NCBI GenBank assembly: GCA_027066365.1
Contig: JAMONV010000018.1
Span: 62,001-126,000 of the forward strand
Length of the DNA: 64,000 nt
Source: Flavobacteriales bacterium
GTDB taxonomy: Bacteria > Bacteroidota > Bacteroidia > Flavobacteriales > Flavobacteriaceae
Direction of reading: 5' to 3'
The notes beneath the pieces were generated by a model. It was not told where the DNA came from and made no database searches. It saw nothing but the letters and a program-made list of their open reading frames with translations. The translations under genes and the position numbers were made by a program. Shown one piece after another: positions 58,057-64,000 of this stretch; the first letter of the stretch is position 1, and each line of letters starts with the position of its first letter.

Positions 58057-58899
58057 ATGAAATTAATTGCCGATGCCGGTTCGACCAAAACCGATTGGAG
58101 GCTGGTGAACAACGAAGGAATTATGGTGGGCGCATTTGAGTCCGGAGGGTTGAATCCGATTGTTTTTAATGACGAGACGCTTAAATTAAACTTGGCTGCC
58201 AGCGGCGAATTGTTCGATTTTGTGGATAATGTTTCGGAAGTTCACCTTTACGGAGCCGGATCGGATGAGCCCAAGGCGCATAAACGTTTGCAAAAAATTT
58301 TGGAAGATGTTTTTGAAAAAGCCCGTGTGAATATCTACGACGATTTGCTGGCGGCAGCACGAGCTACGGCAGGCAAAGAACCGGGGTTGGTGGCTATTTT
58401 GGGAACCGGGTCTAATAGCGGCTACTATGACGGGGAAAAAATCATAAAAACCATAGGGCATTTCGGGTATGTTTTGATGGATGACGCTTCGGGGAATTGG
58501 TTCGGACGGCAATTGATTCGCGATTATTATTTTGAGCGTATGCCCCAGCGCTTGCGCAGGATTTTCAAGAAAAATTTCAACTTGGACGAAGATCATATCA
58601 AGCGTAATATTTATCAATCAAAGCAGCCGAATGCATTTTTGGCGTCCTATTCAATTTTTATGCATGAAAATTACGACGAACGGTATGTCAAGAAACTTTT
58701 GCATGCGGGATTTGAAAAATTTTTGACCGGAGAAATGCATGCTTATGAACAATGGAAAACGGAATTGCCTCTGCATTTTGTAGGTTCGATAGCCTATTTT
58801 TATCAAAAAGAACTGAAGGAAGCCATGGAAAATACCGGTTGGAAAACCGGAAAAATCATCCGGAAGCCCTTGGATCATCTGGTGGAATTTCATGTTTGA
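58057..58899 (+). CDS. BadF/BadG-type N-acetylglucosamine kinase-like ATPase
   Basis: A 280-aa ASKHA-fold kinase. Phosphate-1 loop 'LIADAGSTKTDWRLVNNEG' with 'FESGGLNPIVFND', phosphate-2 region 'LVAILGTGSNSGYYDGEK', 'GYVLMDDASGNWFGRQLIR' and 'VGSIAYFYQKELKEAM'. Close in layout to N-acetylglucosamine kinases of the BadF/BadG/BcrA/BcrD family common in Bacteroidota. It would recycle amino sugars from peptidoglycan turnover, consistent with the lytic enzymes in this window. Substrate is inferred. Confidence 0.85.
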   Translation: MKLIADAGSTKTDWRLVNNEGIMVGAFESGGLNPIVFNDETLKLNLAASGELFDFVDNVSEVHLYGAGSDEPKAHKRLQKILEDVFEKARVNIYDDLLAAARATAGKEPGLVAILGTGSNSGYYDGEKIIKTIGHFGYVLMDDASGNWFGRQLIRDYYFERMPQRLRRIFKKNFNLDEDHIKRNIYQSKQPNAFLASYSIFMHENYDERYVKKLLHAGFEKFLTGEMHAYEQWKTELPLHFVGSIAYFYQKELKEAMENTGWKTGKIIRKPLDHLVEFHV

Positions 58900-58957
58900 T
58901 CGATACGAAAACCGTGATTTTATCGTTTAATAACCGTAATTAGCCCCGTGAATCGCG

Positions 58958-59689
58958 ATGAATAAAACCGTTAAACCTTATAAAGAAATCAAAACGCGAA
59001 AAAAGCAACAAGTCGAACAAATGTTTGACAATATTTCGCATCGCTACGATTTTCTCAATCATTTTCTTTCGATGGGGATTGACAAAAGATGGCGGAAGAA
59101 GATTATCGGAATTTTGGAGCGATATCGGCCGGAATCGATTTTGGATATAGCCACCGGTACGGGAGATTTGGCGATTTTGGAAGCGGAGAAATTAAAACCC
59201 TCCAAAATTGCAGGTTTGGATCTTTCCGAAGGAATGTTGGAAATAGCCCGGAGAAAAGCCGCAAGGAGAAATTTGTATCATATCGAATGGATTAAAGCCG
59301 ATGCCGAAAACTTACCTTTTGACGACGGGGTTTTTGATGCGGTGACGGTGGCTTTCGGGGTGAGAAACTTTGAAAATTTACAAGCCGGTTTGGCCGAGAT
59401 GTTGCGTATATTGAAACCGGGAGGAGTGGCGGTGATTTTGGAATTTTCCAAGCCCAAAGCCGTTCCTTTCAAGCAATTATATTGGTTTTATTCCAAAAAT
59501 ATATTGCCGTTTTTGGGAAAATTGATTTCGGGTGATGCCTCCGCATACACATATTTACCCGAAAGTATTGCGGTTTTTCCGGCTTATGAAGAAATGATGG
59601 AAATCTTGAAAGACACCGGTTTTAAACCCTTACCTTATATTCCCGTGACTTTCGGAATTGCAACCATATATTTGGCCGAGAAAATATGA
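58958..59689 (+). CDS. ubiE: Demethylmenaquinone/ubiquinone methyltransferase
   Basis: A 243-aa class I SAM methyltransferase for the last C-methylation of menaquinone. '[20 protein letters not shown]' (UbiE motif), SAM loop '[19 protein letters not shown]', '[20 protein letters not shown]' and '[20 protein letters not shown]'. As this phylum uses menaquinone, the menG role is expected. Its stop overlaps porT as ATGA, a pairing seen widely in Bacteroidota. Confidence 0.96.
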   Translation: MNKTVKPYKEIKTRKKQQVEQMFDNISHRYDFLNHFLSMGIDKRWRKKIIGILERYRPESILDIATGTGDLAILEAEKLKPSKIAGLDLSEGMLEIARRKAARRNLYHIEWIKADAENLPFDDGVFDAVTVAFGVRNFENLQAGLAEMLRILKPGGVAVILEFSKPKAVPFKQLYWFYSKNILPFLGKLISGDASAYTYLPESIAVFPAYEEMMEILKDTGFKPLPYIPVTFGIATIYLAEKI

Positions 59690-60408
59690 AAACAAATTGG
59701 ATTTTATATGCTTTTTTAACGCTTTTTCTTTTGCCGTGGCAAGAGGTAAAGGCGCAATTTAAAAATCCGCCGCCTCAAAATTTACCGAAATTTGATGATG
59801 ATTTTTGGCATTGGGGATATTATTTCGGTATCACATATTTCGATTTTAAAGTCGATTATAAATGGATTGCAAACGAATGGGAAGTGAGGCCTTCTCCCGG
59901 TTTTAATGTGGGTTTGATTTCCGATTTTCGCCTGGGGAAAATGTGGAATTTGCGTTTGGAGCCCGGCGTTTTCTTTGCCGACAGGACGATTTATTTCAGA
60001 AAAGTGGCCGAAACGGTTCCCGATTTACAAGAAGTGGATACGCTACGCCATGTTCGTTCCAATTATGCCGCCGTTCCGGTATTGCTCAAGTTCAGCGCTT
60101 GGCGAAACGGTAATATGCGCCCTTATATTGCCGCAGGTATGATTTGGACTTATAATCTTTCTTCTTATGAAAACTCCGTTTTCGATAATTCCGGTGGACG
60201 TTTCAGAATGAAGAAAAGCGTTTGGATGTGGACTATAGGCATTGGTTTTGAAATGTATATGTATTATTTCAAATTTACGCCCGCCATTCGCGGTGTGTTT
60301 GCGCTTACCAATGAATTTGTTCCCGATAACGATCCCGAGAGTCCTTGGACGAAGAATGTCGAATATGTCGGCACAAGGGGAATTTATATCACCTTAACCT
60401 TTGAATAA
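59686..60408 (+). CDS. porT: T9SS outer-membrane protein PorT
   Basis: A 240-aa protein with signal peptide '[19 protein letters not shown]', then an eight-strand-like barrel: '[15 protein letters not shown]', '[20 protein letters not shown]', '[20 protein letters not shown]', ending '[10 protein letters not shown]' with aromatic-rich strands. PorT is needed for type IX secretion in Porphyromonas and Flavobacterium. The conserved linkage to ubiE supports the call over a generic PorT-domain porin. Confidence 0.88.
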   Translation: MKTNWILYAFLTLFLLPWQEVKAQFKNPPPQNLPKFDDDFWHWGYYFGITYFDFKVDYKWIANEWEVRPSPGFNVGLISDFRLGKMWNLRLEPGVFFADRTIYFRKVAETVPDLQEVDTLRHVRSNYAAVPVLLKFSAWRNGNMRPYIAAGMIWTYNLSSYENSVFDNSGGRFRMKKSVWMWTIGIGFEMYMYYFKFTPAIRGVFALTNEFVPDNDPESPWTKNVEYVGTRGIYITLTFE

Positions 60409-60508
60409 CTCCTGGATTTTCAGGACGGATTTTGGATAATGACTTGAGTGCGACCAAAACCGAAAAAAGTGTAAGGCTATATCCGAAGGCAATCGCCCGG
60501 GTTGAATA

Positions 60509-61411
60509 TTAGCGGTCTTGAATGATATACAGATGAGATTCATTGCGTTGATATTCGGGCTGAATGTTGGTGTGAAAAATCCCGAATTCATTACGTAAAA
60601 TATTCTCCACCTGTTCACAAATCCGGTCGAATTCCGATAATTTAATATCTTTTTCAAAAGCCAAATGAGCGTCAAAATGAATTTCGTGTTCGTTTAACCG
60701 CCAAATATGCACGTGATGGATATTTTTGACACCTTCGATGGCTTTGATTCTCCGGTTGATATCGTCGATTTTAATTTCGCCGGGCGCGAATTGCATGAGA
60801 ATTTCAAAACTTTCGAGCCATAATTTTATACCGGTGTAAATTAAGTATAAAGCAATGCCGGCGGAGAGAAATGCGTCGATTCCGACTACGCCGGAAAATT
60901 GCATAACCAAACCTCCGCCCAGAACGGCAAAGGACGTCAGCATGTCGGAAAGTAAATGAATGTATGCCGCTTTCATATTGAGGTTGTGTTTTGCGTCTTT
61001 CAGGAGAAGTAAGACGCTAATGCCGTTGGCGATTATAGACAACAGAGCTAACCAAATCACGATATCCGCTTGCACCGGTTCGGGGCGGATGAAGCGTTTG
61101 ACGGCTTCGGCGATGAGAAAAACGGCGATAACAATAAGCGTTGAAGCATTGATAAAAGCCGCAATGATTTCGGCACGTTTAAAACCATAGGTTTGCCGGA
61201 TGTTTTGTTTTCGATTTCTAGACAGGCGATTGGCCAAATAGGCGATAACCAATGCCAAAACGTCGGAGAAGTTGTGTGCGGCGTCCGATAAGAGTGCCAG
61301 ACTTCCCGACCAAACGCCGCCGATGATTTGTCCTAGTGTGATAACCACATTCAAAATTACGGCCAAGCCGAGATTTTTTCCCGATATGGAATGATGATGA
61401 TGGTGTCCCAT
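60509..61411 (-). CDS. CDF-family cation exporter with N-terminal His tract
   Basis: A 300-aa cation diffusion facilitator. The start 'MGHHHHHSISGKNLG' holds five consecutive His, a natural metal-binding head. Six TM helices carry metal site A: 'ALLSDAAHNFSDVLALVIAY' (TM2, Asp/His/Asp set) and 'AAYIHLLSDMLTSFAVLG' (TM5, HxxxD). A C-terminal ferredoxin-like domain includes 'IHHVHIWRLNEHEIHFDAHL'. It exports Zn2+, Cd2+ or Co2+ against protons. An upstream frame extension of 42 residues (to 61537) is rejected; the ATG at 61411 before the His tract fits the family. Confidence 0.92.
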   Translation of the reverse strand: MGHHHHHSISGKNLGLAVILNVVITLGQIIGGVWSGSLALLSDAAHNFSDVLALVIAYLANRLSRNRKQNIRQTYGFKRAEIIAAFINASTLIVIAVFLIAEAVKRFIRPEPVQADIVIWLALLSIIANGISVLLLLKDAKHNLNMKAAYIHLLSDMLTSFAVLGGGLVMQFSGVVGIDAFLSAGIALYLIYTGIKLWLESFEILMQFAPGEIKIDDINRRIKAIEGVKNIHHVHIWRLNEHEIHFDAHLAFEKDIKLSEFDRICEQVENILRNEFGIFHTNIQPEYQRNESHLYIIQDR

Positions 61412-61463
61412 ATTGCAAAATTGCGAAAAAAAAGAAAACCCGGCCGATTTGACCGGATTTTGT

Positions 61464-62402
61464 TTATTGATTTGTATTTTTATTATTTTCCTCCGGATTG
61501 TTATTCGCCGGCGCTTGGTTGATTTTATTGGCGGCAATAAGCGATGTGACCATGTCGGTTAGCATTTTGCTTGCCGAATCGGGGTGGTTGGGCATAAGAA
61601 TCAGATTGGATCGAGTGTCTTGTCCGATAGCCTGAAGGGTGTCGTAATGTTGTGTAATGACGATTAGTGCCGATGCTTCCTGCGGATTGATGCCGGCGCG
61701 ATTCAATACGTCTACGCTTTCTTCCAGTCCTTTGGCGATTTCGCGACGTTGATCGGCGATGCCTTTTCCTTGGAGGCGTTTGCTTTCGGCTTCGGCTTTG
61801 GCGCGTTCTACAATCAGGATGCGTTGGGCGTCGCCTTCGTATTGTGCGGCGATTTTTCGCCTTTCGGCGGCATTGATTCGGTTCATGGCTTCTTTTACTT
61901 GCGCGTCGGGATCGATATCGGTTACGAGCGTTTTGATAATGTCGTATCCGTAATCAATCATGGCGTCGTTTAATTCGGATTTAATGGCGATGGCGATGTC
62001 GTCTTTTCGTTCGAATACGTCGTCCAACCGCATTTTAGGGACTTCGGCGCGCACCACATCGAAGATGTAGGAGGTGATTTGAGCGGCCGGGTCCTCAAGT
62101 TTGTAAAAGGCGTCCTTGACACGATCTTTCGGCACTTGATATTGAGTGGAAACTTTGAGGTGAACAAACACGTCGTCTTTGGTTTTGGTTTCCACGATGA
62201 CGTCCAATTGTTGGATACGCAGGTTGACGATTCCCGCTTTGCGGTCGATGCCCGGGATTTTCATTTGAAAACCTGCATAACGGACGGATTGAAATTTTCC
62301 CAACCGTTCGATTACAACGGCCGTTTGTTGCCGGACGATGAAGAAGGCACTGCCGGCGACGCCTATTGCAATGAGCAGAATGATATATGGAAAAATACTC
62401 AT
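61464..62402 (-). CDS. SPFH/Band 7 (stomatin-like) protein
   Basis: A 312-aa protein with one N-terminal TM helix ('IFPYIILLIAIGVAGSAFFI') and an SPFH domain ('QQTAVVIERLGKFQSVRYAG', 'DVIVETKTKDDVFVHLKVST', 'TSYIFDVVRAEVPKMRLDDV'). A helical region rich in Ala/Glu follows ('AERRKIAAQYEGDAQRILIV'), then an Asn-rich tail. Close to the YbbK/QmcA type. SPFH proteins form membrane cages and often associate with FtsH. It lies 18 bases after the Cj0069-family gene. Confidence 0.92.
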   Translation of the reverse strand: MSIFPYIILLIAIGVAGSAFFIVRQQTAVVIERLGKFQSVRYAGFQMKIPGIDRKAGIVNLRIQQLDVIVETKTKDDVFVHLKVSTQYQVPKDRVKDAFYKLEDPAAQITSYIFDVVRAEVPKMRLDDVFERKDDIAIAIKSELNDAMIDYGYDIIKTLVTDIDPDAQVKEAMNRINAAERRKIAAQYEGDAQRILIVERAKAEAESKRLQGKGIADQRREIAKGLEESVDVLNRAGINPQEASALIVITQHYDTLQAIGQDTRSNLILMPNHPDSASKMLTDMVTSLIAANKINQAPANNNPEENNKNTNQ

Positions 62403-62420
62403 GGTTTGGGATTTAGAAGG

Positions 62421-63470
62421 TTATTTTTTCTTTTTGTTAAGAACTTCAATCACGCGCAGGGCCACTTTGTCCTGAATGCCGCGGTCGAGGTGGCTGGTGA
62501 ATCCGACGCATGAGTTGTTGATTTCGCCCAACACGTATTTATCGTTTCCGTTTTCGTCGTAATCGAGCATGAAATCGGCGGTCCAAATAAGCGGAGCGTC
62601 GTAGCCGCCCAGTCGTTTCATTACTTCGGGGAGTTTTTGGAGGAACCAATCCACGAGATCTTTCCAGTCTTCGGGATCGTCATAGGTGTATTTGGCGCCG
62701 GAGAAAAGGGTGGCGGAGAAGGCGTCTTCGGTGTCGGCGGGTTTTTTGTGCACTACGAATATAGGGGTTTCGCCCACCATTAGAATTCGGATTTCGCCTT
62801 CTTTGATGCGAGGCATAAAGCGCATGTCTACGAGCATTCCGTTTTCGCCTACGATATATTGTTCGGCGAAGTCCATAAATTCGCCTAAGGTTTTGTATTC
62901 CACGTGGTTATCTACGGCTTCGGTGAGTTTGAGCCGTGTATCGAGCGGGAGTGAGTCGCCGGGTTTATAAGGGCGTTCGTCGATGACTTGGACGCGCCAG
63001 ATGCCCTGTCCGGTGGAACCGCGGTTTTGTTTCAGGACGCGTTCACCGTAGGAAATGCTTTTGGGGAAGGTTTTTTTGAATTCTTCCACCGTGTAGTAGG
63101 CATAGGTATCTTCGGGGACCAATCCCGTTCCTGCCAATTTGACCAATGCGTCTTTGGCGCCGAGGTTTTGCATTACGTCGGGATGGGAAAAACCTTCGAG
63201 GCCGGCGTCGGATAAACGCCGGAGGGTTTCAAAAAAGATTTTTTCACCCGAAGGAATGGTTCCGGGATTGACGCGGGTGATATAGGCGTCGTAGCGGTCT
63301 TTGGCATATTCGTAAATGTCGTCTGCCCACTGGTCGCGGAATTTAAAGATGTCTACGTCATAGCCGCGGATTTTCAAGGCATTGGCGATGGGGATGGTGT
63401 CTTTGCGGTGTCCGTCGAACCACTTGTCGTTGCCTCCTTCGGCTTCGAAAATAAGAATACGGTGTTTCAT
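62421..63470 (-). CDS. Cj0069-family ATP-grasp-like protein
   Basis: A 349-aa protein. It opens 'RILIFEAEGGNDKWFDGHRK' and resembles the uncharacterised Cj0069 family. ATP-grasp features are visible: 'ERVLKQNRGSTGQGIWRVQV' (lysine and glycine-rich loop), 'MLVDMRFMPRIKEGEIRILM', and 'ENGNDKYVLGEINNSCVGFT' with the Mg-binding Glu-Asn pair. The chemistry should be ATP-driven ligation of a carboxylate to an amine or thiol; the substrate is unknown. Its start overlaps the small membrane gene by 4 bases (ATGA). Confidence 0.78.
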   Translation of the reverse strand: MKHRILIFEAEGGNDKWFDGHRKDTIPIANALKIRGYDVDIFKFRDQWADDIYEYAKDRYDAYITRVNPGTIPSGEKIFFETLRRLSDAGLEGFSHPDVMQNLGAKDALVKLAGTGLVPEDTYAYYTVEEFKKTFPKSISYGERVLKQNRGSTGQGIWRVQVIDERPYKPGDSLPLDTRLKLTEAVDNHVEYKTLGEFMDFAEQYIVGENGMLVDMRFMPRIKEGEIRILMVGETPIFVVHKKPADTEDAFSATLFSGAKYTYDDPEDWKDLVDWFLQKLPEVMKRLGGYDAPLIWTADFMLDYDENGNDKYVLGEINNSCVGFTSHLDRGIQDKVALRVIEVLNKKKK

Positions 63471-63643
63471 GATTTATTGTTTTTTCGGTTTTCCCTTATC
63501 ATAAGAATCAAGAAAAGAAATCCCAAGGTAATTAACCAAGGTCCGGTTTTGAAACCGTCGCGGAGGGTTAAATAAGCGGAAATAATAAGCCCTGCGATGA
63601 AAAAAAATATATTGATTAAAAGGATTGGATTGACTTTTTTCAT
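63467..63643 (-). CDS. Small two-helix membrane protein
   Basis: A 58-aa protein with two TM helices ('NPILLINIFFFIAGLIISAY' and 'GPWLITLGFLFLILMI') joined by a short RDGFKT loop, ending in a basic tail (RENRKNNKS). ATG at 63643 is chosen over upstream codons with no hydrophobic pattern. The stop overlaps the Cj0069-family start by 4 bases. Function unknown. Confidence 0.7.
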   Translation of the reverse strand: MKKVNPILLINIFFFIAGLIISAYLTLRDGFKTGPWLITLGFLFLILMIRENRKNNKS

Positions 63644-63765
63644 ATTTGAGCGATAAAGATACGAATTTTTGTTAAATACCGCATCGAAATTCCGGTTGAT
63701 GTTTAATATTGTCATGTATGAAAATATTTTCTAAATTCGCGTCAAAATTCAATTTTTTTTGTTTT

Positions 63766-64000
63766 ATGTTAAAAAAGAAAGACGAAATTTTTTCCGAGCC
63801 GATCAAGCACAAGAAGCTTAATGAGTTGGAGGCAACGGCTATCAGTGGAAACGATATCAGCTCGTCGGTGTTGTATGTGTCGGCATTAGCCATTGCTTTT
63901 GCGGGCAAATATGCTTGGATTACGTTGTTGATTGTTGCTTTCGTATTGTATTTGTTTCGCAAGATATACGGCGAGGTTGTGGGCGCTTTGCCCTTGAACG
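63766..64000 (+). CDS. APC-family amino-acid permease, 3' truncated by window edge
   Basis: The first 78 codons of a permease. A cytoplasmic start 'EPIKHKKLNELEATAISGND' continues into TM1, 'VLYVSALAIAFAGKYAWITL', and then TM2. The unwound-helix Gly motif 'AISGNDISSSVLY' and 'GEVVGALPLN' fit APC-superfamily amino-acid transporters. Possible promoter upstream: ATTG, 20-nt spacer, TAAATTCG ending 34 bases before the ATG. Substrate cannot be told. Confidence 0.8.
   Translation, partial: MLKKKDEIFSEPIKHKKLNELEATAISGNDISSSVLYVSALAIAFAGKYAWITLLIVAFVLYLFRKIYGEVVGALPLN

Noticed and set aside
61412-61537. 42-residue N-terminal extension of the CDF protein
   Set aside because: Very basic, with no family match; the ATG before the His tract gives a normal-length exporter.
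1-64000. Mobile elements, prophage or toxin-antitoxin genes
   Set aside because: No transposase, integrase, phage structural or toxin-antitoxin pair was recognised, and tRNA genes have no flanking direct repeats that I could see.

Overview
The window comes from a member of the phylum Bacteroidota, most likely a Flavobacteriia-like lineage. Four things support this. Type IX secretion (T9SS) genes are present (SprE/PorW-like, PorT), with three proteins carrying T9SS C-terminal sorting domains. Many genes have Bacteroidota-type promoters (TTTG, 19-21 nt, TAnnTTTG). Gene starts lack Shine-Dalgarno signals. Several gene orders are typical of the group (ubiE-porT; SprE-bactofilin-AtpZ). I saw no insertion sequence, prophage or CRISPR array; this reads as core chromosome with a few variable secreted-protein loci.

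Layout. 1-3.6 kb: dephospho-CoA kinase (5' truncated), an RprX/RprY-like two-component pair, RsmE. 3.6-11 kb: tRNA-Ser, an orphan transketolase N-terminal subunit, a CapA-like protein, a lysozyme-fold protein, HemW and a KtrA/KtrB potassium uptake pair. 10.6-14.1 kb: SprE, bactofilin, AtpZ and a small membrane protein, the usual head of a Bacteroidota ATP synthase operon, but without atpB and the rest. 14-25 kb: an SDR epimerase, tRNA-Arg(CCT), ClpC, Pta, an FKBP-like Ca-repeat protein, HslR, an ABC-F ATPase, ferredoxin-NADP reductase, tRNA-Arg(TCG) and YqeY. 25.5-28.6 kb: an ECF sigma operon with an anti-sigma-like protein, a DUF4097-type protein and a beta-barrel. 28.6-36.3 kb: FabI, a T9SS lipase-like protein, an orphan anti-sigma-like protein plus lipoprotein, glutaryl-CoA dehydrogenase, RNase P RNA, a NUDIX pseudogene and a repeat-rich T9SS protein. 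36.4-41.4 kb: surface-polysaccharide genes and a second ECF sigma factor. 41.5-51.3 kb: a lytic transglycosylase, a TlpA-like protein, a beta-solenoid protein paired with a mini T9SS protein, NadD, Gmk, an M42 peptidase, and BtpA divergent from pseudouridine catabolism (PsuK/PsuG). 51.4-54.2 kb: a tight three-gene operon (DUF1858/DUF2249, a heme-copper-oxidase-subunit-I-like protein lacking the copper ligands, a MIP18-type protein). 54-64 kb: RNase Z, an overlooked 59-codon membrane gene, PhoH, a ZIP transporter, a sugar kinase, UbiE, PorT, a CDF exporter, an SPFH protein, a Cj0069-family ATP-grasp protein and the start of an APC permease.

How the parts fit. Envelope and secretion functions dominate: T9SS parts and cargo, lytic enzymes, polysaccharide assembly and sigma/anti-sigma signalling. 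These sit among housekeeping genes for cofactors, nucleotides, RNA processing and ion balance. The most noteworthy items are: the uncharacterised 51.4-54.2 kb operon; the decayed NUDIX gene beside rnpB; the ATP-synthase operon head that leads into potassium-transport genes; the solenoid/mini-T9SS gene pair; a perfect 16-bp palindrome at 31.8 kb; and promoter geometry implying leaderless mRNAs for three genes.
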